19,628 nucleotides of DNA from Streptosporangiaceae bacterium (GCA_030041195.1 JASHOI010000722.1:1-19628); one strand, 5' to 3'. Counted from the stretch's first letter, positions 6,114-13,161 are shown. The notes: generated from the sequence alone by a model not told the origin. Numbers and translations are program-made.

Positions 6114-7004
6114 GTCGGGGTGGTCGGCCTGCTCCAGGATCCGGACCGGGTCGCCGACGCTGATCGAGCCGACGCCGGGTGGGTCGGCGGCGCCGGGTGG
6201 GTCGGCGGGGCCGGGTGGGTCGGCGGGGCCGGGTGGGTCGGGGATCAGGTTGATGCCGAACCACACCTTGCCGTCCCAGCGCCGGCTCCGGGCCAGCGTC
6301 GCGATCGGCTCCTTCCCGCTGGCCGCCGTGTCCGGGTCGATCGTGGTCAGCACGCACCGGTCGCAGCCCTTGACCGCGCGGAACACCACGTCGCCGATCT
6401 GCAGCAGCCGCCAGCCGTCCTCGGCCCACGGCCCGGCACCGGCCACGACCACGTTGGGCCGGAACCGCCGCATCGGCAGCGGGCCCTCGGTGGCGAGCGG
6501 GCCCGCCGCGATCAGCTCGTTGAGCTCGGCCAGCGAGCTTTCCGCGGTGAGCAGCAGCGGGTAGCCGTCGGCGAACGAGACCAGGTCGCCGTCCCGGCTG
6601 TACTCGGGATTCGGCCGCCGCCGGGTCGGGTCGTCGAGGTAGACGAGCTGCACCGGCTCCCCGGCGACCTCGCTGAGCCAGGCGTCGGCAGCACGGCCGG
6701 CCGGGGCGGCGAGCAGCTTGGTGTCCCACACGGTCACCGGGATCAGGTCGTCGCCCGGCGGGACCGGCACGGTCAGGTCCGGCATGCCCGGCTCGGCCAG
6801 CCGGATGGCGCCGTCGCCGGGAAGCGGCGTGACCAGCAGCAGCCTCGGGCGCTCACGCGCGGTCACCACGTCGCCGGACCGGTCGACGATCATCCACCTG
6901 CGGTCCCCGGCCAGGCCCCACGGCTCGACGGCCGCCGCTGACAGCCGCTCGCCGCGGCACGACTTGACCGGGTAGCGGTAGAGATCGGTCACCCTCAGCG
7001 ACAT
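6099..7004 (-). CDS. MOSC domain protein (MOSC N-terminal beta-barrel + MOSC)
   Basis: This 301-residue protein resembles the mARC/YcbX group of molybdenum-cofactor-binding oxidoreductases, which reduce N-hydroxylated compounds. A MOSC_N beta-barrel covers about residues 1-125 (VTDLYRYPVKSCRGERLSAA). The MOSC domain covers about 143-292, with MRRFRPNVVVAG (178-189) and KGCDRCVLTTIDPDT (212-226). Cys214 or Cys217 is the likely molybdenum-ligand cysteine. The segment after FGINLI (249-254) is a repeat of Asp-Pro-Pro-Gly-Pro-Ala, about 22 residues, inserted before the conserved ISVGDPV. The ATG at 7004 has no ribosome site, but TAGGCT ends 7 bases upstream, suggesting a leaderless mRNA. It follows the aminotransferase on the same strand by 49 bp. 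Confidence 0.92.
   Translation of the reverse strand: MSLRVTDLYRYPVKSCRGERLSAAAVEPWGLAGDRRWMIVDRSGDVVTARERPRLLLVTPLPGDGAIRLAEPGMPDLTVPVPPGDDLIPVTVWDTKLLAAPAGRAADAWLSEVAGEPVQLVYLDDPTRRRPNPEYSRDGDLVSFADGYPLLLTAESSLAELNELIAAGPLATEGPLPMRRFRPNVVVAGAGPWAEDGWRLLQIGDVVFRAVKGCDRCVLTTIDPDTAASGKEPIATLARSRRWDGKVWFGINLIPDPPGPADPPGPADPPGAADPPGVGSISVGDPVRILEQADHPDGPLR
6174..6243 (-). repeat. 18-bp in-frame tandem repeat in the MOSC gene
   Basis: Four near-identical 18-bp units start at 6174, 6192, 6210 and 6228 (plus-strand unit GCCGGGTGGGTCGGCGG plus one base). On the coding strand they encode DPPGPA, DPPGPA, DPPGAA and DPPGVG. The units keep the frame and lengthen a loop between two conserved strands of the MOSC domain. 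Confidence 0.9.
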
Positions 7005-7011
7005 GTCAGCG

Positions 7012-7017
7012 AGCCTA
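7012..7017 (-). promoter_or_regulatory. Candidate -10 box of a leaderless MOSC transcript
   Basis: TAGGCT on the minus strand fits the TAGRRT-type -10 of actinomycete vegetative promoters and lies 7 bases before the MOSC ATG. No -35 is clear in the GC-rich sequence upstream. It would let the MOSC gene be expressed apart from the aminotransferase. Confidence 0.4.
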
Positions 7018-7053
7018 ACCGGCCGCTCCGGCGCCGCCTACTCGTTAATCGCG

Positions 7054-8403
7054 CTACGGCGCGGCGCCTTCCAGCTCACCGCCGGGGAACGGCTCGGCGT
7101 CTGCCGGCTGGGCGCGGTCTAACAGGGTGTTGTCGGCGATCGCCAGTGCGCGGTCGAGCGCGGTCAGGATCGTGTCGAGCTCGCCATCGCTGATGATCAG
7201 CGGCGGGGCGATCAGCATCGACGCCTCGGCGTCGGCGGCGATCAGCACGCCGACCTCGAGGGCGGCGGCGAGCATCCGGTCGGCGGGGGTCGGCTCGCCG
7301 GTGCCGGCCCGCCGGTCCCGCCAGTTTCCGCTGTGCAGGTCGACGGTCCAGTGCAGGCCGAGCCCGGTCACCCGCCGCACGCAGGAGTGCGCGGCGGCGA
7401 GCTCACCCATCCTCCTGCGCAGCACCGCGTCCAGCGCGTCGGCGCGCTCCACCAGGCCCTCGCTCGCGATCCGGCGCACGGTGGCGCCGATCGCCGCCAC
7501 GGTCAGCGGGTGGCCGCGGAACGTGCTGAACGACTGCCAGCTCTGATCCCGGAGCTGGTCGGCGACCTGCTGGGACAGCACCACGGCGGCCGCGGGCGTG
7601 ACGCCGCCGGCCAGGCCCTTGCCCAGCGTGAAGATGTCCGGGCGGGACTCGCCGCGCTGCAGCGTCAGCCACCGGCCCTGCCTGCCGAGGCCGGTCACCG
7701 CCTCGTCGGCGATCCAGAGCGCGCCCGCCTCGCGGGCCGCGCTGGCCAGCTTGTCCTGGTAGGCGGGTGCCGGGTAGACGCCGCCCTGGCTGTAGTCCAT
7801 GATCACGGCCGCGGCGCCGGCCAGCGGACCGGTCAGATCGTCGGGCAGGCAGCGGCAGCCGCCGTCCGGCGTGCACGGGGAGTGCACGGTGCAGGCCGGC
7901 GCCGGAATCTGGCGTACCTCGGCGAGGTGCGGCACCGGCCGCCGGCCGCGGCTGGGCGACGAGAGGCCGCCGTGCCACTGCGGCTGCGTGGTCACCTCGC
8001 GGGACAGCCCGACCGTGCCCAGGTAGGCACGTTCCCTGGTGACCAGCGCGGCGCGCCCGGTGAGCACCTGGGCGAGGCTGAGTGCCAGGTCGTTGGCCTC
8101 GCTGACGCTGGTGCAGAAGCGGATCGCGCCGATCCAGTCCGCTTCGCCGGCGAACGCGTGCTCGAGCAGGTCGTCGGCTGCCTGCTGGCGCCCGCGCCAG
8201 CCCCACCCCTCGTTCAGCGCGGGGCTGCCCGACGCGCCGCGGACAACGGCGACGAGATCGGGGTGGCAGTGCCCGAGCGGCGCGGCGGTGTTGCTCGCGT
8301 CGATCACGCGCCGGCCGTCGGCCAGCCGGAACCAGACGCCGGCCGCACCGGCGACCTCGATTCCCCGCAGCCCGAGGCCCGTCGACAGCACCGGGAGGTG
8401 CAT
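7054..8403 (-). CDS. Class III PLP-dependent aminotransferase
   Basis: This is a cytoplasmic enzyme of 449 residues, the usual size for fold-type I class III aminotransferases. It carries SVSEANDLALSLA (99-111, PLP phosphate cup), LWIADEAVTGLGRQGRW (229-245, Asp233 binding the pyridine nitrogen) and FTLGKGLAGG (258-267), where Lys262 is the Schiff-base lysine. The position of the usual Tyr-His-Gly cofactor motif reads AYLGTVG, so the His is replaced. Residues 171-185 hold four cysteines (171, 177, 183, 185) in a loop where relatives have one or two. The ATG at 8403 has AGGAG 6 bases upstream, which decides it over an in-frame ATG at 8469. Substrate class (omega-amino acid, diamino acid or amine) cannot be read from sequence alone. 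The MOSC gene lies downstream. Confidence 0.92.
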   Translation of the reverse strand: MHLPVLSTGLGLRGIEVAGAAGVWFRLADGRRVIDASNTAAPLGHCHPDLVAVVRGASGSPALNEGWGWRGRQQAADDLLEHAFAGEADWIGAIRFCTSVSEANDLALSLAQVLTGRAALVTRERAYLGTVGLSREVTTQPQWHGGLSSPSRGRRPVPHLAEVRQIPAPACTVHSPCTPDGGCRCLPDDLTGPLAGAAAVIMDYSQGGVYPAPAYQDKLASAAREAGALWIADEAVTGLGRQGRWLTLQRGESRPDIFTLGKGLAGGVTPAAAVVLSQQVADQLRDQSWQSFSTFRGHPLTVAAIGATVRRIASEGLVERADALDAVLRRRMGELAAAHSCVRRVTGLGLHWTVDLHSGNWRDRRAGTGEPTPADRMLAAALEVGVLIAADAEASMLIAPPLIISDGELDTILTALDRALAIADNTLLDRAQPADAEPFPGGELEGAAP

Positions 8404-8659
8404 TTGCGTCTCCTGCCAGTCAAGGTGACCCCGTATGAAGACGAGCAGCCGGCGCAGTTGGTTGGACATCCGCGCAGCCCCGGTCTGCCCGCGGGGCGCG
8501 CGACGCGGCCCCGCCGCAGCGGCGATGAGGGGGTTCGCGCGCGGCAGTACTCCTCATCCGGGCCCACGGGACCCGGGTGGTGCAGGGGTTTCAAATGATG
8601 ATAACTCGGAAAGGTAGACCAAAGTGTCCGGTCAGCGGACCGGGTCCCTTCTGGGCTGT

Positions 8660-8718
8660 TTCCATGATCTGGGTGGATTGATACCTCTATTCGGTCGTTA
8701 TCCACCCAGATCATGGAA
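8660..8718. repeat. Perfect 19-bp inverted repeat with 21-base loop
   Basis: TTCCATGATCTGGGTGGAT (8660-8678) is the exact reverse complement of 8700-8718. The 21-base spacer (8679-8699) is AT-rich and has no further pairing. The element sits between divergent genes, where a terminator is not expected, and has no T tract. It could be a dispersed palindromic element, a remnant of mobile-element ends or a regulator site. Confidence 0.9.
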
Positions 8719-8854
8719 GTCGAATATCTGATCGGGCGCCGGCTGGGGATGGCGGGACCAGTGGTACGCATGGAACGGCGCAGCCTCGCGTCACGAGCCG
8801 CTGCCCCAGGACGGTGCCATCCGAACCGCCAAGCACGGCGGCACCCAAGCGGCA

Positions 8855-8883
8855 TTGGCCCATAGGCCGCCTTCCGGTACATT
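8855..8883 (+). promoter_or_regulatory. Candidate promoter for the 8961-12732 operon
   Basis: TTGGCC (8855-8860) and TACATT (8878-8883) are separated by exactly 17 bases, each matching four of six consensus positions. Transcription would begin near 8890, about 70 bases before the proposed GTG. This is a motif match only. Confidence 0.3.
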
Positions 8884-8960
8884 CATCGCCCGCAATCCTC
8901 GCAGGTCCGGGGTTTTGCTGGCACGCGGCCGGTGTCTGCCCGCGAGTTGTGCGAGCATGC

Positions 8961-10148
8961 GTGAACGTGGGCGGCAGCGCGAACGCAGCGGACGAGGTGA
9001 CCCGCGGCCAGCAGCAGTGGCTGCGGGTGCGCGGCTTCCTCAACGGGCGGCGCTGCGAGCTGGCCAGGGCCGCCACGGACCTGTACCCGCCGCAGTGGCG
9101 GGTGGCCGGAACGCCGCTGCTCGCCCGGCCGGAGTGGCTGCCGGGAGCCCCGGTTCCGCTGGAGCAGGTCACGCTGTCGTGGAGTCCGGGCAGGCTGCCG
9201 CGCCAGATCGAGGGGACCGAGCCCGCGTTCACCGCCGGCCTCCCGCTCACCGGCGACGGAACGCGGTTCGGCGGTTACGCGGCCGCGCTCGGCGCGCTGC
9301 GCCGCCCCGCGCTGTTCGAGGACCGCGCCTGCTACCGGCTGCTCGAGGCCCAGGCCACGCCCGGCGGGGCGAAGCTCGGGTTCGGCGAGGGCCGCTATTT
9401 CGAGGTGATCAACACCGTGGAGGCCGTCGCCCACGAGTACGCGGCGGTCACGCTGGCCGACGGCGGCGAGCACCCGGCCATGGCGGCGCTGCCGCTGCGG
9501 TCGCTGATCGGCGACCCCACCGACCTGGCCAGGCGGCCGGTCATGGTGGCGCTGTGCACGCTCGTGCTCCGCGCCGACCGCGCCAGCGGCGAGTCGGCGA
9601 TGATCCTGCACTGGCGGGATCCGGCGCGGGTCGCCAGCGGCGGCGGGATGTACCAGGTGGCGCCCGTCGGCGTGTTCCAGCCGTCGCACGACGCCGAGTG
9701 GAACCAGGCCAACGACTTCAGCCTGTGGCGCTGCTTCGTCCGCGAGCTGGCCGAGGAACTCCTCGGCGGCGGCGAGGACTACCAGAGCGACGCCGCGCCG
9801 ATCGACTACGAGCGCTGGCCGCTGCACCGCGACCTGGACGCGGCCCGCCGGGCCGGCCGGCTGCGGGTGTACTGGCTCGGCCTGGGCACCGATCCGCTGA
9901 CGCTGGCCACCGACATGCTCTCGGTCGCGGTTTTCGACGCCGACCTGTTCGACACCACGTTCGCCGGCCTGGTCCGCGCGAACGCGGAGGGCCGCATCGT
10001 CCGGCCGGACGCCGCCGGGGCGGCCGTCGGCGTCGCGTTCCAGGCTCCGAATGTTGAGCGCTTCACCGCCGCCGAACCGATGCAGCCGGCCGGTGCCGCG
10101 CTGCTGCGCATCGCGTGGGAGCACCGGGACGTCCTGCTGCCCGGCTGA
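8961..10148 (+). CDS. Uncharacterised protein with divergent Nudix-like motif
   Basis: This protein of about 395 residues has no confident family. Its C-terminal half contains NDFSLWRCFVRELAEELLGGGEDY, where RELAEEL (261-267) resembles the REUxEE core of a Nudix box, although the flanking glycine spacing is not canonical. It then has IDYERWPLHRDLDAARRAGRLRVYWLGLGTDPLTL and SVAVFDADLFD. From memory, a similar segment occurs in some Streptomyces regulators behind a helix-turn-helix, but no such domain is visible here. The start is uncertain: GTG at 8961 or 8967 is proposed because upstream sequence looks non-coding, and no strong ribosome site is present. It lies 16 bp before the thioesterase gene and is probably co-transcribed with it. 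Possible role: hydrolysis of a nucleoside-diphosphate-linked compound, or a ligand-binding domain. Confidence 0.75.
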   Translation: MNVGGSANAADEVTRGQQQWLRVRGFLNGRRCELARAATDLYPPQWRVAGTPLLARPEWLPGAPVPLEQVTLSWSPGRLPRQIEGTEPAFTAGLPLTGDGTRFGGYAAALGALRRPALFEDRACYRLLEAQATPGGAKLGFGEGRYFEVINTVEAVAHEYAAVTLADGGEHPAMAALPLRSLIGDPTDLARRPVMVALCTLVLRADRASGESAMILHWRDPARVASGGGMYQVAPVGVFQPSHDAEWNQANDFSLWRCFVRELAEELLGGGEDYQSDAAPIDYERWPLHRDLDAARRAGRLRVYWLGLGTDPLTLATDMLSVAVFDADLFDTTFAGLVRANAEGRIVRPDAAGAAVGVAFQAPNVERFTAAEPMQPAGAALLRIAWEHRDVLLPG

Positions 10149-10164
10149 GCGGGACAATACCGGG

Positions 10165-10869
10165 ATGGAGCCCCGCGTTTTCACCTCGTGGCGGGCTGTG
10201 CACGGCACGGACGTGAGCCTCGACGGCCGGCTGCGCCTGGACGCGCTGGCCCGGTACCTGCAGGCGGCCGCCGAGGGCGACCTGGCCGGCGCGGGCTACC
10301 GCAGCACGTACGACTGGGTGGTGCGCCGGACCGCGGTGCGCGTGCACAGCTACCCGCGGCTCGGCCAGCGGCTGCAGGTGCGGACGTTCTGCTCGGCGAT
10401 CGGGCCACGGTGGGCCGAGCGCACCACCACGCTGTCCGGCGGCGACGGCGGCGCCGAGCTGGTGCGGGCCGCGGCCGTGTGGGCGGCCGTCGACCGGGCC
10501 AGCGGCCGCCCCTGCGAGCTGGGCCCGGACTTCCTGCGCGTGTACGGGCCGAGCGCCGCCGGGCGCACCGTGTCCGCGCGGCTGTCGCATCCCAGGCCGC
10601 CCGAGCCGGACGGCGGTGATCCGTGGCCGCTCCGGGCCGCGGACTTCGACGCGTCGGGGCACGTGAACAACGCCGTGTACTGGGCCGCTGTCGAGGACGC
10701 GGTGGCCGCGCTGGGCTGGCTCCCCGCCGTCGCCGAGGTCGAGTACCACCGTCCGGCGCTGCCCGGCTGCTCGCCCCGGCTGCTGTCCTCGCCCGCGCCC
10801 GGCGAGGCCTGGGCGTGGCTGCTGAACGGAACCCGGCCGCTGGCGTCAGCGCGGATGTCAGCGCGCTGA
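10165..10869 (+). CDS. Acyl-ACP thioesterase-like hotdog-fold protein
   Basis: This 234-residue cytoplasmic protein has two hotdog halves, as in bacterial acyl-ACP thioesterases, which release free fatty acids from acyl carrier protein. The N-terminal half (residues 5-120) reads VFTSWRAVHGTDVSLDGRLRLDALARYLQ, then GYRSTYDWVVRRTAVRV. The second half holds the signature ADFDASGHVNNAVYWAAVEDAV (159-180), matching the family's D-x-N-x-HVNN-x-x-Y region with the first Asn changed to Ser. Asn168, Asn169 and His166 are the likely active-site residues. The ATG at 10165 gives the family N-terminus. It starts 16 bp after the Nudix-like gene and ends 37 bp before the exporter ATPase gene, so one operon is likely. 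Substrate chain length is unknown. Confidence 0.88.
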   Translation: MEPRVFTSWRAVHGTDVSLDGRLRLDALARYLQAAAEGDLAGAGYRSTYDWVVRRTAVRVHSYPRLGQRLQVRTFCSAIGPRWAERTTTLSGGDGGAELVRAAAVWAAVDRASGRPCELGPDFLRVYGPSAAGRTVSARLSHPRPPEPDGGDPWPLRAADFDASGHVNNAVYWAAVEDAVAALGWLPAVAEVEYHRPALPGCSPRLLSSPAPGEAWAWLLNGTRPLASARMSAR

Positions 10870-10885
10870 CGGCGCGCTGTCAGCG
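10845..10885. promoter_or_regulatory. Paired palindromes before the DrrA-type gene
   Basis: GTCAGCG occurs at 10845, 10857 and 10879, and its complement CGCTGAC at 10864. They form a perfect 14-bp palindrome GTCAGCGCGCTGAC (10857-10870) and a near-perfect 18-bp one, CTGACGGCGCGCTGTCAG (10866-10883), with centres 11 bp apart. The cluster spans the thioesterase stop codon and ends 22 bp before the exporter ATPase start. It looks like an operator for a dimeric regulator, giving the exporter genes a possible second control. Confidence 0.5.
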
Positions 10886-10906
10886 GGCCCGGCCAGCATG
10901 GCGGGC

Positions 10907-11875
10907 ATGACAACAGTTATCAAGGCCGAAGGGCTGACCAAACGATTCGGCGCCACCCAGGCGCTGGCCGGCGTGGACCTGCACGCCGAGAGCGGGCGGG
11001 TGCTGGCGCTGCTCGGCCCGAACGGGGCAGGCAAGACCACGATCGTGCGGATCCTGGCCACGCTGCTGAAGCCGGACGCCGGACGGGCCCGGGTATCCGG
11101 CTACGACGTGCTGGAAGACGCCACCGTGGTGCGCCAGCTGATCGCGCTCACCGGGCAGTACGCGTCCGTGGACGACGAGCTGACCGGGACCGAGAACCTG
11201 ATCATGATCTGCCGGCTGCTCGGCTTCGGCCGGCCGGCGGCCCGGGCGCGTGCGCACGAGATGCTGGAGCGGTTCGAGCTCGCCGAGGCCGCGGGACGCG
11301 CGGTGAAGACGTATTCCGGCGGCATGCGGCGGCGGCTCGACCTGGCGGCGAGCCTGCTCGGCGAGCCCGAGGTGCTGTTCCTCGACGAGCCGACCACCGG
11401 GCTCGACCCGCGCGGCCGCGGCCAGATGTGGGACACGGTGCGCGGCGTGGTCGCCAGCGGGGCGACGGTGCTGCTCACCACCCAGTACCTCGAGGAGGCC
11501 GACGAGCTCGCCGACCAGATCGCGGTGATCGACCACGGCCTGGTCGTGGCGTGGGGCACGCCCGCCGAGCTGAAGGCGCGGACCGGCAGCCAGACCCTGG
11601 CCGTGCGCGCCATCGAGCCCGGGCACACCGCGCAGGTCGCCGCGGCCGTCGCCGGGGTCGTCGGGGTGCAGCCGGACGTCGCCGAGACCGGCCTGGTCAC
11701 CGCCGCGGTCAGCGACCCGGCCATGGTCCCGGCCATCGTCCGGCGGCTCGACGACGCCGGGATCGTGGCCGCCGAGCTGAGCCTGCGGCTGCCCAGCCTG
11801 GACGAGGTGTTCCTGACCCTCACCGGACACCGGGCCGAAGACGAGGGGCCTGAACGAGAGGGGACGGCGGCATGA
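10907..11875 (+). CDS. DrrA-type ABC exporter ATP-binding protein
   Basis: This is the cytoplasmic ATPase of an ABC-2 exporter, 322 residues, the normal length for the daunorubicin-resistance (DrrA) group. It has Walker A GPNGAGKTT (37-45), Q-loop TGQ (82-84), signature YSGGMRRRLD (136-145) and Walker B VLFLDEP (156-162). The D-loop is TGLDPRG, and TTQYLEEADELAD has Gln where most ABC ATPases have the H-loop His. That substitution is usual in DrrA-like proteins. The C-terminal region (about 225-310) is the DrrA-type accessory domain ending SLDEVFLTLTGH. The start at 10907 is MTTVIKAEGL; an ATG at 10898 would add three residues. Its last codons overlap the permease start by 4 bases (ATGA), giving tight coupling. 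Confidence 0.94.
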   Translation: MTTVIKAEGLTKRFGATQALAGVDLHAESGRVLALLGPNGAGKTTIVRILATLLKPDAGRARVSGYDVLEDATVVRQLIALTGQYASVDDELTGTENLIMICRLLGFGRPAARARAHEMLERFELAEAAGRAVKTYSGGMRRRLDLAASLLGEPEVLFLDEPTTGLDPRGRGQMWDTVRGVVASGATVLLTTQYLEEADELADQIAVIDHGLVVAWGTPAELKARTGSQTLAVRAIEPGHTAQVAAAVAGVVGVQPDVAETGLVTAAVSDPAMVPAIVRRLDDAGIVAAELSLRLPSLDEVFLTLTGHRAEDEGPEREGTAA

Positions 11876-12732
11876 CCACGCTGAGTGAATCCATCGAGGG
11901 GCGGCGAGCAGCAGGGGCCGACTCCGGCACGGCCGGCGGCCAGCCGCGGGTGCTCCGCCGGCGGGTCGGGGTGGCGCAGACCCTGGCCAACGGGCTGACC
12001 CTGGCCTGGCGCAACATCATGCAGCTCAAGCACTCGCCGGAGAAGCTGATGGACGTCACGCTGATGCCCATCGTGTTCCTGGTGCTGTTCCTTTACGTGT
12101 TCGGCGGCGTGGTGGCCGGCAGCACGCACGCGTACCTCGAGGTGCTGCTGCCCGGCCTGATCGGGCAGATGGCGATGTTCGCCACGATGGGCCTCGGCAC
12201 GGCGCTGTGCGAGGACATCCACAAGGGCGTGTTCGACCGGTTCCGCAGCCTGCCGATCGCGCGGTCGGCACCGCTGATCGGCGCCGTGCTCGGCGATACC
12301 GTCCGGTTCTGCGTGGTGATGGCGGTGCTTACCGGGTTCGGCTCGGCCCTCGGCTTCCGGTTCCACACCGGGGTGCTCTCGATCCTCGCGGCCTACGGGC
12401 TGGCCTACGTGTTCTACCTGGCGGTGTGCTGGATCTCGGTGCTGATCGGGCTCGTCGCGCCGTCGCCGGAAACCGTGCAGGGCATCTCGTTCATCTGGGT
12501 GATGCCGCTGGTGTTCGGGAGCAGCGTGCTGCTGCCGAACACGCGCACGATGCCGGGGTGGCTGCAGGCCTGGGTCAACGTGAACCCGGTGACCAAGCTG
12601 GCCGACTCGGTCCGGGCGCTGACCGTCGGCGGCCACGTGGGCATGGACCCGCTGATCACGCTGGCCTGGGCGGCCGGGATCGTGATCGTGGTGTTCCCGC
12701 TGGCCATGCGCATGTACCGGCGCCGCGCGTAG
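11872..12732 (+). CDS. ABC-2 type (DrrB-like) exporter permease
   Basis: This is the membrane subunit that pairs with the preceding ATPase; 286 residues, typical for DrrB. A cytoplasmic N-terminus of about 60 residues is followed by six hydrophobic segments. The first are LMPIVFLVLFLYVFGG and LEVLLPGLIGQMAMFATMGL. The amphipathic coupling segment DIHKGVFDRFRSLPIARSAP, conserved in ABC-2 permeases, comes next. Then come four more segments, ending with LAWAAGIVIVVFPLAMRMY and a basic tail RRRA. Its ATG overlaps the ATPase stop. Together the two proteins would export a hydrophobic metabolite or lipid. The substrate is unknown, and the acyl-ACP thioesterase upstream only hints at a lipid-like product. 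Confidence 0.93.
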   Translation: MTTLSESIEGRRAAGADSGTAGGQPRVLRRRVGVAQTLANGLTLAWRNIMQLKHSPEKLMDVTLMPIVFLVLFLYVFGGVVAGSTHAYLEVLLPGLIGQMAMFATMGLGTALCEDIHKGVFDRFRSLPIARSAPLIGAVLGDTVRFCVVMAVLTGFGSALGFRFHTGVLSILAAYGLAYVFYLAVCWISVLIGLVAPSPETVQGISFIWVMPLVFGSSVLLPNTRTMPGWLQAWVNVNPVTKLADSVRALTVGGHVGMDPLITLAWAAGIVIVVFPLAMRMYRRRA

Positions 12733-12748
12733 CGGCCCGTACCCGCAG

Positions 12749-12792
12749 CGACCGTGCTAGCCGTACCCGGAATTCGGGAGGCTGCACGGTCG
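12749..12792 (+). terminator. Long hairpin after the DrrAB-type genes
   Basis: The stem has three parts: CGACCGTGC (12749-12757) with GCACGGTCG (12784-12792), AGCC (12759-12762) with GGCT (12780-12783), and CCCG (12766-12769) with CGGG (12775-12778). The loop is GAATT. That gives 17 base pairs with small bulges, 16 bp after the permease stop and 79 bp before the next gene. There is no T tract, but position and strength fit a terminator. Confidence 0.6.
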
Positions 12793-12871
12793 ACCTGCTG
12801 CCCGGGTGTGGCGAGCATTGAGATGTGGGTGACGGACAGGCCGGCACCCCAGCTCCGCAGGAGGCATCCCG

Positions 12872-13132
12872 ATGCAAGCACCAACCGACACCGTCCCTGG
12901 TCCCCGACCCATTCTCACACGGATTCTGATCCGGTCATATGAGTACCGCCGCCCCCGGCTCTGGGCGCGGGTGCGCTTCGCCAGCGCGGTCTTCAACACC
13001 GCCCTGGGCGTCGCGTTCCTCGCCGCGTCCCCCTGGCTGGGGCCGCTGTCCCTGCTGGCGGCGCTGCCGCTGGCGGGCGCGGCGGCGGTCTTCTGGACCG
13101 CCCGGCAGCTGCAGGCCAGTGCCCAGAGCTAG
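12872..13132 (+). CDS. Small two-TM protein duplicating the kinase membrane domain
   Basis: This 86-residue protein is nearly the same as the N-terminal membrane region of the following histidine kinase. Residues 17-81 (RILIRSYEYRRPRL to TARQLQ) align without gaps to kinase residues 11-75, with 45 of 65 identical by hand. It has a basic juxtamembrane segment and two hydrophobic helices around the shared SPW-GPL turn, and stops just where the kinase coiled-coil begins. The ATG at 12872 has GGAGG about 7 bases upstream. The copies are 279 bp apart. It lies 36 bp before the kinase gene and is probably co-transcribed. It may form mixed dimers with the kinase or bind the same signal; that is inference, and it could also be a decaying remnant. 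Confidence 0.8.
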   Translation: MQAPTDTVPGPRPILTRILIRSYEYRRPRLWARVRFASAVFNTALGVAFLAASPWLGPLSLLAALPLAGAAAVFWTARQLQASAQS

Positions 13133-13161
13133 CCTGTCAGCACCCCGCCGGCAGAACCGGA

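Larger units (their letters stand above)
8404..8960. other. 557-bp gene-free region between divergent genes
   Basis: No credible coding frame is seen on either strand; frames that cross it are Arg/Pro/Ser-rich shadows. It holds a small hairpin GTCCG-gtcag-CGGAC (8626-8640), a perfect 19-bp inverted repeat (8660-8718) and a possible promoter (8855-8883). The part from about 8590 to 8730 is more AT-rich than its surroundings. Confidence 0.7.

Noticed and set aside
7030..7068. GGCGCCGC ... GCGGCGCC repeat at the aminotransferase 3' end as a terminator
   Set aside because: An 8-bp GC-only match over a 23-base spacer is easily reached by chance at this GC content.
8660..8718. The 19-bp inverted repeat as a MITE or a factor-independent terminator
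   Set aside because: Only 59 bp long, no target duplication seen, no T tract, and it lies between divergent starts; kept as an unclassified palindrome.
8771..8866. A 31-codon frame beginning MERRSLASR in the gene-free region
   Set aside because: No ribosome site, biased composition and no neighbours that support it.
11101..12636. A 511-codon minus-strand frame across drrA and drrB
   Set aside because: Low-complexity His/Arg/Gln/Ser composition; the plus strand encodes clear DrrA and DrrB motifs in the same place.
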